Shown: piece by piece, positions 16,699 to 24,975 of the stretch | Layout of the letters: each line of letters begins with the position of its first letter | How positions within the stretch are numbered: position 1 is the stretch's first letter | DNA from: JAGXFP01 sp039714535 | GTDB lineage: Bacteria; Desulfobacterota; Desulfobulbia; Desulfobulbales; JAGXFP01 | Reading direction: 5' to 3' | Assembly (NCBI GenBank): GCA_039714535.1 | Contig: JBDLJC010000027.1 | Coordinates: forward strand, 1-43,512 | DNA: 43,512 nt | Position numbers and translations under genes: made by a program | The notes under the pieces: generated by a model | What the model saw: the letters and a program-made list of their open reading frames with translations, nothing else | The model's database searches: none | Told to the model about the DNA's origin: nothing

Positions 16699-17598
16699 TC
16701 AGGACCGGCTGGGTACAGTCAAGAAGACATTCTTGCCATACCGCCTGCTGAATTTCTCGTAACAGGCTGCAGCCTTTACGCTATCGGTAAATATCCCAAA
16801 GACCGTCGGCCCACTCCCGGACATCAAGGAGACCAGGGCGCCATCAGCCAGCAGCAACTTTTTGATCTCAGCAATTTCCGGATAATGAGCGACCGTTACC
16901 GACTCAAGATCATTAAAAAAACCATCCGGTCCAGCCTGTTGGAGAAAATCAACCTCTGAACCGGAATATCTACCTGACTGACAGTCCTTTTCGGGCGCTA
17001 AGATATAAGGATTACTATTAGTTGTCAACGCAAAATTATCAAATACCCACTTGGTTGAGACACCAAATCCAGGCTTAACCAAAATGACCTCGCAATCATT
17101 AATTCCAAGAGCGGAAGTTAGCCGCTCTCCGACCCCCTCGGCCAGAGCTGCGGAGAGATTTTTTTTGACAAAGAAAGGGACATCGGCACCCAACTGGAGC
17201 GCCATCCCCAGAAGACGCTCTTCACCTAAATTCGTCGCAAGCAGATCATCAAGAGCCCGCAACACCGCCGCTGCGTCACTGCTGCCGCCACCGAGCCCGG
17301 CAGCCACCGGAATATTCTTTTCCAGGACGATTTTCACCCGGCAATCGACTCCGGTCTCAGCCATAAACAGTTGGGCCGCCCGCCAGGCCAGATTGGTGGC
17401 GTCTTCCGGCAGATCAGAGCCGGGACAAGACAACGATATACCAGTCCCCTCCTCCACCCTGATCCGGACGCTATCAGCCAGGGCCAGTTTCTGCATGACC
17501 GACTCAAGCTCATGGTAACCGTCCGACCGCTTACCCTTCACCGCCAGATACAGATTGATTTTGGCCGGGGCCTGAATGGTTTTTTCAGATGATTTCAT
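16699..17598 (-). CDS. ispE: 4-diphosphocytidyl-2-C-methyl-D-erythritol kinase
   Basis: A 299-residue GHMP kinase of the MEP isoprenoid pathway. The substrate motif APAKINLYL is near residues 10-18, the ATP-binding glycine-rich PVAAGLGGGSSDAAA about 92-106, and the third GHMP motif LMSGSGPTVFG near the C-terminus. Length is typical. It heads the run ispE, tRNA-Gln, prs. Confidence 0.96.
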   Translation of the reverse strand: MKSSEKTIQAPAKINLYLAVKGKRSDGYHELESVMQKLALADSVRIRVEEGTGISLSCPGSDLPEDATNLAWRAAQLFMAETGVDCRVKIVLEKNIPVAAGLGGGSSDAAAVLRALDDLLATNLGEERLLGMALQLGADVPFFVKKNLSAALAEGVGERLTSALGINDCEVILVKPGFGVSTKWVFDNFALTTNSNPYILAPEKDCQSGRYSGSEVDFLQQAGPDGFFNDLESVTVAHYPEIAEIKKLLLADGALVSLMSGSGPTVFGIFTDSVKAAACYEKFSRRYGKNVFLTVPSRS

Positions 17599-17760
17599 TG
17601 TTGGACTGAAGGTTTAAGATTGGAGGTCAAAGAAGGCTTAAGGTAGAAAATTTAAAAACTAAAAGTCTCAAGGATTTTAGGGATCAAAGGTTCCGAGCTT
17701 TAAAAGTTTTGGGGTTACAGCATAAGGACGATTCAGACAACTCATTACGAATCGTACCCA

Positions 17761-17780
17761 TCTTCAGTCTTCAGTCTTCA
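17761..17780. repeat. heptamer repeat TCTTCAG (about 3 copies)
   Basis: TCTTCAG is repeated head to tail, the third copy diverging at its last base, inside the 198-base A/T-rich leader between ispE and the DUF1844 terminator. No gene is seen in that leader. Confidence 0.7.
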
Positions 17781-17795
17781 ACCTTATGCCTTCAA

Positions 17796-17832
17796 CAAAA
17801 AAAGGCCTGATTCTCTCAAGAAAATCAGGCCT
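17796..17832 (-). terminator. rho-independent terminator after the DUF1844 gene
   Basis: Ten-base perfect arms AGGCCTGATT (17803-17812) and AATCAGGCCT (17823-17832), with seven T following on the minus strand. It closes the DUF1844 transcript before ispE. Confidence 0.92.
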
Positions 17833-17858
17833 GGTTTAGAACACAAGATCCCGGCTGC

Positions 17859-18173
17859 TTAACCGGTTAATTTGACATAACGCAGTTTAAGGTCGTAGAG
17901 TACCGTCTCCAGCAAATTCTCTTCATCTTTACTGAGATTGCCCTCGGTCTTTTCTTTCAAAAGATCCAGGGTATCGATCGTGTGTTTGACCAGAACCAGA
18001 TCCTGGCGGCTTTCGCCGGTCTCAGGGTCGGCTAACTCACCGCAATGGAAAAGAGCCGCCGTGTTAAGCGACATGATAAAAGCGGTAAAGGTCACCTCCG
18101 GCATAATACATTTGCCATCCTTTAGCACCTGCCCTTCCGGGCACTTTTTACAATCTTTTTCGTTATTGTCCAT
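17859..18173 (-). CDS. DUF1844-family protein with Cys-rich N-terminus
   Basis: A 104-residue protein starting at ATG 18173, preceded by AAGGG at ideal spacing; ATG 18206 lacks a ribosome site. The C-terminal part (FTAFIMSLNTAALFHCGE to LRYVKL) matches the pattern of DUF1844, small helical proteins of unknown function in Desulfobacterota and relatives. The N-terminus adds CKKCPEG and a further Cys (GKCI), a possible metal or redox site. It lies between serA and ispE with its own terminator. Confidence 0.75.
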   Translation of the reverse strand: MDNNEKDCKKCPEGQVLKDGKCIMPEVTFTAFIMSLNTAALFHCGELADPETGESRQDLVLVKHTIDTLDLLKEKTEGNLSKDEENLLETVLYDLKLRYVKLTG

Positions 18174-18371
18174 CCGATACCCTTGTCTTTTTAGATGCGG
18201 ATACATTATATCAGCTACAACAGTTCACCAGGGGGCAACTACTTTATAAAAACACCAGACCTTAATAGTCTACCAGTGCCACAGATTCGTGCAAGTAGGC
18301 TGGAGAACTATAGTTGTTCTATGTGAACCAGCTTGACCGTACGAAGATGGGGGGCTGGTGAACTATTACAA

Positions 18372-19967
18372 TCAACTGTTACTCGGCAGATCAAGGGCCA
18401 TCGCATCATTTATATGGGGGAGAGCCATAACTTTCCGCAACTGATCTTTGCTCAGCAGGGTGTTGGTATTCAACAGAATAATGTTACGACCTTGCTCCTC
18501 TTCCATACCCACAGTCATTCTGGAGATATTAACGTCAAAACTACCCAGAGTGGAACCCAAGGCCCCGATAACCCCAGGCACGTCCTCATTAACCACAAAG
18601 AGCATCGGTCCTGATGGCAGGGCTTCAAGACGGAAGGTATTGAATCTAACCAGTCGCGGTTCGCTCTTGCCAAATACCGTGCCGGACAAAACATTCTCTC
18701 CGGAAGAGGTTTTAACTCTGACCTTGAGGAGGTTGGTAAAATCATCATGCTGGGAGGAGCGTGATTCAACAACCCTAATCCCTCTTTCCTTAGCGATCAT
18801 CGGCGCATTAACATAATTAACCGCATCTTTAAGGATCGGGGTAAAGAGTCCTTTCAGGAAAGCGACCGTCAACGGACCGGTCTCCATATCCGCCAAGTCA
18901 CCGACAAATTCGAGATTGACCTCTTCAACCCCGTCTTTGGCGATCTGCATCTGCAGGGCGCCAATCATCTCGGCCAGAGCGGCAAAGGGGCCAATCTTGG
19001 CCAGAACCTCGGCGCTTACCGAAGGTACATTAACCGCATTCGTGACCGTACCACTCAGCAGATAATCGGACATCTGCTCAGCGATAGCCACGGCCACATT
19101 TTCCTGGGCCTCGGCGGTGGAAGCGCCAAGATGCGGGGTGCAGACAAAATTATCAAGGCCCAGAAGCGGGCAATTATCAAGGGTTGTGGGCTCCTCAGCA
19201 AACACGTCAAGGGCCGCTCCACCAATTTCATCATTCTGCAGAGCTACCAGCAGGGCCGCCTCATCAACAACACCGCCACGGGCGCAATCAATGACCAGGG
19301 CCTCTTTTTTCATGGCCTTGAATTGTTCGGTGGACAGAACATTCTTGGTCTCTTTGGTGAAGGGCACATGGACCGAGACGAAATCCGCTCGCTTACACAT
19401 CTCGTCAAGACTCACCAGCTCCACACCCAACTTATCAACGAGATCCTTGGGCATGTGCGGATCAAAGGCAATAACTTTCATCTTGAGGCCCTGGGCCCGG
19501 TCCGCCACGATGGCGCCAATCCGACCAATGCCGACGATACCCAGGGTTTTACCGGTTACTTCACGACCGGAAAACTTCTTCTTCTCCCACTTGCCGGCCT
19601 TCATTGAGGCAGTGGCCTGGGGGATCTTGCGGCTTAAAGACATCATCATCGAGATGGCATGCTCAGCCGCCGTGGTAGAGTTGCCATCGGGAGCATTCAT
19701 GACGACAATGCCCCTTTTGCTGGCTTCGGGGATATTAACATTATCGAGGCCAATACCAGCCCGTCCGACGACTTTAAGATTATCGGCAGCGCCAATGATC
19801 TCTTCAGTAACCTTGGTAGCGCTACGAATTACCAAACCGTCATACTGTGAAATAATCTTTTTCAGTTCTTCCGGGGCCAGACCGGTGTTTATGTCAACCT
19901 CAATACCGGCTTCTTTAAGAATCTTAGCTCCGATTGGGGCCAAGTTATCACTTATAAGGACCTTCAT
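18372..19967 (-). CDS. serA: D-3-phosphoglycerate dehydrogenase
   Basis: A 531-residue enzyme for the first step of serine synthesis, oxidising 3-phosphoglycerate with NAD. The Rossmann motif GIGRIG is at 146-151; catalytic Arg lies in DCARGGVVDE and the His in CTPHLGAST. Length and the intervening domain plus C-terminal ACT domain (about 455-525) mark the long type I form, which can be serine-inhibited. AAGGAG precedes ATG 19967. A hairpin-forming segment (18299-18332, GCTGG/CCAGC with inner AGAAC/GTTCT) lies in its 3' flank without a T tract. Confidence 0.96.
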   Translation of the reverse strand: MKVLISDNLAPIGAKILKEAGIEVDINTGLAPEELKKIISQYDGLVIRSATKVTEEIIGAADNLKVVGRAGIGLDNVNIPEASKRGIVVMNAPDGNSTTAAEHAISMMMSLSRKIPQATASMKAGKWEKKKFSGREVTGKTLGIVGIGRIGAIVADRAQGLKMKVIAFDPHMPKDLVDKLGVELVSLDEMCKRADFVSVHVPFTKETKNVLSTEQFKAMKKEALVIDCARGGVVDEAALLVALQNDEIGGAALDVFAEEPTTLDNCPLLGLDNFVCTPHLGASTAEAQENVAVAIAEQMSDYLLSGTVTNAVNVPSVSAEVLAKIGPFAALAEMIGALQMQIAKDGVEEVNLEFVGDLADMETGPLTVAFLKGLFTPILKDAVNYVNAPMIAKERGIRVVESRSSQHDDFTNLLKVRVKTSSGENVLSGTVFGKSEPRLVRFNTFRLEALPSGPMLFVVNEDVPGVIGALGSTLGSFDVNISRMTVGMEEEQGRNIILLNTNTLLSKDQLRKVMALPHINDAMALDLPSNS

Positions 19968-20175
19968 TATATCTCCTTGTTAGCTGCCAACCGGCGAGGG
20001 TCCGGCAATCTTTTACAAAATAAAGCGCGTAATATGAATCGGCAAAATGCTATTTCTGCCCTTGTAACACTTAGATTAACCAAAAAACTTTTTTCAGTGA
20101 AAAAAATCGGGAAACAGGAAATATTATGCCAAGCGGGCTGTTTGTCAAGAATTATATGTATATCAGGGAGGTGGT

Positions 20176-20631
20176 TTAATCACGAAAACAGGCCGAAAAA
20201 TCGACTGGCTCGTCATCATCGGCTCTATATTTATTATCTCCCCGCGCCAAATCGACCAGACTAGCCTTTTTTGCCTCTTTATAGCGAATGTCAAAAAAGC
20301 GGGTGGGGAAAGACTCGGCTGCCAGATAACCGGTCATATTCTCAGATATCCTCGCCAGCAATTCCTGGCCAACCTCTTCCCTGACTTCTGTATCAACAAA
20401 ATTTCTCTCCTGGACCAGGTCCATACTTAATTCATTTCCCATTCGGCACCGAATCAATGAAAACAGTTCCGGTCCATCTCCATGACGATCAGCAAAATGT
20501 TTGTCGTTAAGGGTCATAACAACTGTGCAAACGATCTTAACATACCAACGATCAGCGGCGATCAGTCTTGAGTGATCGGTAACTTTGATATTAAGGGAGT
20601 TAGCGAGCTTCTTTTCTTCTAATAATTCCAT
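20176..20631 (-). CDS. conserved-looking hypothetical protein
   Basis: A 151-residue soluble protein, acidic at its C-terminus, with no signal peptide or helix. I recognise no family. The start at ATG 20631 has no clear ribosome site but has a TATAAT about 26 bases upstream on the same strand. It is about 208 bases upstream of serA and divergent from cysS. Codon use is like its neighbours, which supports a real gene. Confidence 0.6.
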   Translation of the reverse strand: MELLEEKKLANSLNIKVTDHSRLIAADRWYVKIVCTVVMTLNDKHFADRHGDGPELFSLIRCRMGNELSMDLVQERNFVDTEVREEVGQELLARISENMTGYLAAESFPTRFFDIRYKEAKKASLVDLARGDNKYRADDDEPVDFSACFRD

Positions 20632-20855
20632 CTTAAAATAATCCGATTTTTTTATTATAGATCAGGCATTGTCCAATTATTAACGACAACCTAACAAATA
20701 CTCCCCAACGATGATGGCCTCGGGAACAGTCCCCGGGTAGCAGAGCAAGATCAGGGAGGTTAAGCAAAACTTGCCGGTCAATGTTTAAAAGGTTATATAA
20801 CATTTTTTCTTTTTTGCGAACGACACAATAGGTAATTTTATAATAGAGCTGATAA

Positions 20856-22316
20856 ATGACTATTTCCATCTACAACACCCTGGTTGGCGCCAAAGTTCCA
20901 CTTGAAACAATCGAGCCGGGCCTTGTCAAACTATATGTCTGCGGGATCACCGCTTACGATTACTGTCATATCGGCCACGCCCGTTCCGCCTTGGTCTTCG
21001 ACATGATTGTCCGTTATCTCAAGTACCGCGGCTACCAGGTTAATTTCATCCGCAATTTTACCGACATCGACGATAAGATTATCACACGGGCCGCCGAACA
21101 AAACACGACCTGTGATGAATTATCGGAAAGGTTTATTGAAAAATTCCGCGAGGACATGGCCCAGCTCAAGGTAGACGAGCCCGACATCGAACCCAAGGCC
21201 ACCGAGCATGTGGTTGAGATCATCGAGATGATCCGGGAACTGATTGACAAGGGCATGGCCTACCCCGCTGACGGCGATGTCTACTACCGGGTTAGCAAGT
21301 TGGCAGATTACGGTAAACTCTCGGGACGACGAATCGAAGACATGCAGGCCGGAGCCAGAATTACCATCAACGAGAACAAGGAACACCCCATGGATTTTGC
21401 CCTCTGGAAGGGGAGCAAACCCGGCGAACCAACCTGGGATAGCCCCTGGGGACCGGGCCGTCCCGGCTGGCACATTGAATGCTCGGCCATGAGCCGCAAG
21501 TACCTGGGCGACACCTTTGACATCCACGGCGGCGGCAAGGACCTGATTTTCCCCCACCACGAAAACGAGATCGCCCAGAGCGAAGGAGCCACCGGCTGCA
21601 CCTTTGCCCGCAACTGGATCCATCATGGTTTTGTGACGATCAAAGACGAGAAGATGTCCAAGTCACTGCATAACTTCCTGACCATCCGGGAAGTCCTGGC
21701 CGACCATCACCCTGAAGTTTTGCGGCTCTTCGTTTTTTCAAACCACTACCGAACGCCCCTCGATTATTCCGAAAATGCCTTGAAAGACTCGGCAGCGGGT
21801 CTGGAACGGCTGTATAGCTGCATAGCCGCTATTGAGGAGCTCTCAGGTTCGGCTACGACAGCGGCAATCATCTCAACTGAGGATGGTGATAAGATCCGTG
21901 GTTTACAAGATCGTTTCATCGAGGCAATGGATAACGATTTCAATACCGCTCAAGGGTTGGGTCTGATCTTTGAGACGGTCAAGGACCTTAACCGGGTCAG
22001 GCAACAACTGGGATCTAAACCAGCAACCGCTGACGTCACCATATTGCAAGACGGCGCCAGACAGCTGACGGAACTTTGCCGAATAATGGGACTCCTCACC
22101 GAGCCGCCGGCTGAATATCTGAAAAACCAACAACAGGGCGAACTCTCACACCTGCAGATATCTCCTGATGAGATCAATGATTTAATCGCCCAGCGCCGCC
22201 AAGCCCGCCAGGAGAAAAACTGGACCAGAGCCGACGAGATCCGAGACCTGCTCCTGGAGAAAGGAATTGAGTTAAAGGACAGTGGAGAAGGCACCACCTG
22301 GAAGGCTGCCAGCTGA
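20856..22316 (+). CDS. cysS: cysteinyl-tRNA synthetase
   Basis: A 486-residue class I synthetase. Zinc-ligand Cys29 is in LYVCGITAY, HIGH is at 38-41, further zinc ligands lie in WHIECS and GGGKDLIFPHHENE, and KMSKS is at 266-270. ATG 20856 lacks a good ribosome site and a TATAAT lies only about 11 bases upstream, so a very short leader is possible, or the true promoter is farther upstream. Confidence 0.97.
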   Translation: MTISIYNTLVGAKVPLETIEPGLVKLYVCGITAYDYCHIGHARSALVFDMIVRYLKYRGYQVNFIRNFTDIDDKIITRAAEQNTTCDELSERFIEKFREDMAQLKVDEPDIEPKATEHVVEIIEMIRELIDKGMAYPADGDVYYRVSKLADYGKLSGRRIEDMQAGARITINENKEHPMDFALWKGSKPGEPTWDSPWGPGRPGWHIECSAMSRKYLGDTFDIHGGGKDLIFPHHENEIAQSEGATGCTFARNWIHHGFVTIKDEKMSKSLHNFLTIREVLADHHPEVLRLFVFSNHYRTPLDYSENALKDSAAGLERLYSCIAAIEELSGSATTAAIISTEDGDKIRGLQDRFIEAMDNDFNTAQGLGLIFETVKDLNRVRQQLGSKPATADVTILQDGARQLTELCRIMGLLTEPPAEYLKNQQQGELSHLQISPDEINDLIAQRRQARQEKNWTRADEIRDLLLEKGIELKDSGEGTTWKAAS

Positions 22317-22349
22317 TTTCCACTAAAGCTCCACCACTGTTTGCACCAC

Positions 22350-22464
22350 TAAAGATTTCCCACTTCGTTTCGAGATGACAAAGGGGGCGTTTCAAAATAA
22401 CAAGGCGGTCGGCTAGCACCTCTCTCTTTCTGTTATTGCGAACGGCGGAGTCGAGGGATCTTTA
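22350..22464. repeat. inverted pair of dispersed intergenic repeats
   Basis: The arm at 22432-22464 (starting GTTATTGCGAACGG, ending GGGATCTTTA) is an imperfect reverse complement of 22350-22379 (starting TAAAGATTTCCC, ending CGAGATGAC). A related copy follows the Memo gene near 23716. These resemble the small GTCATTGCGA-type palindromic repeats scattered between genes in many Desulfobacterota. The rest of 22317-22786 shows no gene. Confidence 0.7.
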
Positions 22465-22786
22465 CCTTGACCCAGCCGCCACATTCGCAAGCCTGCCCCC
22501 CCCCCTGGCATAATCCTTTTCTTCCTGCATCCCTATTCACCCGACATAGACACTATCCGGTCGACTCACGTAGCCCCCCAAGCCAAAGTATTTCCCCCGA
22601 TCATCTGGGCAAATCTTTCTTAACAACCAACAGCACTCTTGTTACGGCAAAAAATTATTAAGGCTCAAAGCTATAAAATTCGTCCCAGACAAAAATTCTG
22701 CTATACTGCCTGTATCTTATCATTCCGGAAGTGAGATGAATCTGGAACAGGAACCGCTCCAGCTATATCAAGGAAGGAGGTGCAAG

Positions 22787-23596
22787 ATGTTAAGATCTCC
22801 GGCAGTAGCAGGTCAGTTTTACCCGGCCGACAAAGACGCCCTAACCACACTGGTCTCAGAGCTGATGCCTGAAATCCCCCAGGCTGAAAGTCAGCATGTA
22901 CTGGCGGTTATCTCTCCCCATGCCGGTTACATCTACTCCGGCGGAATTGCCGGCCAGACTTTCTCCCAAGTCAATATCCCCGAAGATGTCATCATTCTGG
23001 GGCCAAACCATCATGGCCATGGCGCCCCGCTGGCCCTGATGAACGAGGGCACCTGGGATATGCCCATGGGACCGGTATCGATGAACCCGCCTCTTGCCGA
23101 ACTTATCCTTAAACATGCCCCGAACATCGTCATCGACAACGAGGCCCACCGCTTCGAGCATTCACTTGAGGTCCAGGTCCCCTTCCTGCAATCCCGACAA
23201 GCAAAGCTGAAGATTGCCCCCATCGTAGTCTCCCAGATTTCCTTTGCAGAATGCCAGGCAACCGGCCAGGCCCTGGCCCAGGCCATTAATGAATTAGGCC
23301 GTCCGGTGCTGATGGTCGCCAGCACCGATATGAGCCATTATGAATCCCGACAGTCGGCAACCGTTAAGGACCATCTGGCCCTTGACCGCATAACCGCCCT
23401 CGACCCGCAGGGTCTCTATGAGACGGTGCTCGGCAGAGGCATCACCATGTGCGGAATCATGCCAACCACCATAGTCCTGGCGGCAGCGAAAGCCTTAGGC
23501 GCCTCGAAGGCTGAACTGGTCCGCTACAGCGATTCAGGCGAGACCAGCGGTGATCTCGATCAGGTCGTCGGTTACGCCGGTCTGATTATCTCGTAA
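22787..23596 (+). CDS. Memo-family (AmmeMemoRadiSam system protein B)
   Basis: A 269-residue protein. ATG 22787 is chosen because AAGGAGG lies at 22774-22780 and the product then starts LRSPAVAGQFYP as in the family; the upstream ATG 22736 lacks support. Family markers are ISPHAGYIYSG, GPNHHG, HRFEHSLEVQVPF, STDMSHYE and CGIMPT, the His residues forming the metal site. Function in bacteria is unresolved; its usual partners AMMECR1 and a radical SAM protein are not next to it. Confidence 0.92.
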   Translation: MLRSPAVAGQFYPADKDALTTLVSELMPEIPQAESQHVLAVISPHAGYIYSGGIAGQTFSQVNIPEDVIILGPNHHGHGAPLALMNEGTWDMPMGPVSMNPPLAELILKHAPNIVIDNEAHRFEHSLEVQVPFLQSRQAKLKIAPIVVSQISFAECQATGQALAQAINELGRPVLMVASTDMSHYESRQSATVKDHLALDRITALDPQGLYETVLGRGITMCGIMPTTIVLAAAKALGASKAELVRYSDSGETSGDLDQVVGYAGLIIS

Positions 23597-23689
23597 AGCT
23601 GTTTTTAAGTCGGTCGCGTTTTTTGCCCTTAGTGTTTAATTTTCAGGAATGATTCCACTCCGACCTTCGCACAGCCAGGAGGTTTTTTT

Positions 23690-23766
23690 GTCATCTTTAG
23701 CGGCGAAGCCTGTCTGTCATCTCGAACGGCAGAGCCGGGGAGATTTTTTCCTTGACCGTTGCCACC
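23690..23766 (+). repeat. degenerate dispersed repeat after the Memo gene
   Basis: GTCATCTCGAACGGCAGAGC at about 23716 onward, running to CCTTGACCG, matches the repeat at 22432-22475 including the shared CCTTGACC. A shorter cousin, GTCATCTTTAGCGGCGAAGCC, sits just upstream at about 23690-23710. The stretch 23597-23882 has no gene. Confidence 0.65.
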
Positions 23767-23882
23767 AGTTTTATCTGCAACAGAAACCTCCGCCTTTTGG
23801 CGGCAGATCTAAACTTTACGGTTATTTTACTTGACAAGCACCCCGGATTTTTCTAAAAAGATCTCAAAATCGCACCCCATGC

Positions 23883-23956
23883 TGGGGGATGGTCTAATGG
23901 CAAGACAGCAGACTCTGACTCTGCCTATCGGGGTTCGAATCCCTGTCCCCCAGCCA
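23883..23956 (+). tRNA. tRNA-Gln (anticodon CTG)
   Basis: A 74-base cloverleaf: acceptor TGGGGGA/TCCCCCA, anticodon stem GCAGA/TCTGC with loop CTCTGAC (anticodon CTG), T-arm CGGGG-TTCGAAT-CCCTG, discriminator G and encoded CCA. It is the second glutamine isoacceptor in the window. Confidence 0.95.
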
Positions 23957-24026
23957 CTTCTGCATAGCCCCCAGACATTCTGCCCCACCAACCAATATTT
24001 CATCCGCTTCCTGCAAACCAGTTACC

Positions 24027-24075
24027 TGACGTTTTTTGTCGCTTCCCCCCCCTTTTTTGTGACGTTTTTTGTCAC
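24027..24075 (+). promoter_or_regulatory. repeated dyads upstream of pilA (candidate enhancer sites)
   Basis: TGACGTTTTTTGTC occurs at 24027-24040 and 24060-24073, 33 bases apart (about three helical turns). The second extends to GTGAC-N7-GTCAC, a dyad. They lie about 100-145 bases before the sigma54 element, where an enhancer-binding protein such as PilR usually sits. That assignment is inference; the remaining part of 23957-24341 has no gene. Confidence 0.5.
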
Positions 24076-24170
24076 CAGACCATTTCTCCCAAAAAGGCAA
24101 CTAGGCAAGACAAGACAATATCCACATATAGTCAGAGAGTTAAGAAATTAATTGCGCCCAAGCCACCAAC

Positions 24171-24186
24171 AGGCACGGTTTATGCT
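24171..24186 (+). promoter_or_regulatory. sigma54 (RpoN) promoter for pilA
   Basis: AGGCACGGTTTATGCT has the -24 GG at 24172-24173 and the -12 GC at 24184-24185, separated by exactly ten bases, close to consensus GGCACG-N5-TGC. The start site would be near 24197, leaving a leader of about 145 bases. Pilin genes are often controlled by sigma54 with PilS/PilR. Confidence 0.78.
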
Positions 24187-24341
24187 TTATTTATAAACAG
24201 ATGTGAGCAGACTGGCTAAACAAAAGATTTTGCATATTGCCGATTCTGTGTTACGACTTGCTGATAATACGGTAATTCTTGCCTCACCCGGAGGTCCGGG
24301 CAGGCGTTTGGTTAACCAAAAATTAGTTGGAGGGAAAGAAA

Positions 24342-24875
24342 ATGTTGAACCATCTCAGAAATCAGAACAAGGAAAAGGGCTTTACCCTGATCGAGCTGAT
24401 GATCGTTGTCGCCATCATCGGCATCCTGGCCGCCGTCGCCATCCCGGCCTACATGACCTACATCCAGAAATCAAAGGTTACTTCCCTGGTTATGCCTGGT
24501 CTGCACTCAATCGAGACCAATATGGGCCTCTGGGCCGCCTTTCAAAACAAACTCCCTGATGGCTCTACTGCTGGCCAAACGATGGATCTTTTCGCTACCG
24601 ATGCCGACACCACCTATTTTTCCCCGACCATCGTAAATACTATCACTAAGGCTGCCGCTGGAGTCACTGACGCTGGTTGGAATGAAGGAGCGACCGATTA
24701 CACCCTAAGGATTGAACTCAGGGCGGCCCCGTTGGGCCCCAACCCTGCAAAATTTGACGGCTTAATAGCTAAGGGTAATCATATCATGTTTGCACAGCCC
24801 CGCTATCAAGACAGCAAGATTGAAAGATGGATGCTGGGCGGCACCTTGGCCACTACCCTCGGCATCAATGATTAA
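24342..24875 (+). CDS. pilA: type IVa major pilin (PilA)
   Basis: A 177-residue prepilin. ATG 24342 follows GGAGGGA; the leader is 13 residues ending in Gly, and prepilin peptidase should cut before Phe in KG-FTLIELM. Glu5, the N-methylated Phe1 and the hydrophobic helix are intact, and mature Tyr24 and Tyr27 are present. The mature chain is about 164 residues with a globular C-terminal domain, so it is far longer than the roughly 61-residue Geobacter PilA-N. No C-terminal disulfide pair is seen. A sigma54 promoter lies upstream and a strong terminator downstream, so it is monocistronic. Confidence 0.92.
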   Translation: MLNHLRNQNKEKGFTLIELMIVVAIIGILAAVAIPAYMTYIQKSKVTSLVMPGLHSIETNMGLWAAFQNKLPDGSTAGQTMDLFATDADTTYFSPTIVNTITKAAAGVTDAGWNEGATDYTLRIELRAAPLGPNPAKFDGLIAKGNHIMFAQPRYQDSKIERWMLGGTLATTLGIND

Positions 24876-24898
24876 TTATTTATCTGCATAACTGTTTC

Positions 24899-24929
24899 AA
24901 GCCGGGCCCGAGGGCCCGGCTTTTTTTTT
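24899..24929 (+). terminator. strong rho-independent terminator after pilA
   Basis: GCCGGGCCC and GGGCCCGGC form a nine-pair stem with a two-base tip at 24901-24920, flanked by AA/TT and followed by nine T. Confidence 0.95.
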
Positions 24930-24975
24930 GAGTCGGCCCGAATCCAAGCCAGACCAAGATCGAACGGGGCAATAA

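Noticed and set aside
20751..20764. 14-mer AGGGAGGTTAAGCA shared with about 27437-27450
   Set aside because: A few matches of this length are expected by chance in 43 kb, and the flanks do not align.
20814..20844. sigma70 promoter directly before cysS (TTGCGA and TATAAT)
   Set aside because: Spacer is about 19 bases and the start would leave almost no leader; too weak to list as a feature.
23894..24100. 68-codon minus frame containing GDRDSNPDRQSQ
   Set aside because: This is the well-known spurious translation of the tRNA complement; it overlaps tRNA-Gln(CTG).
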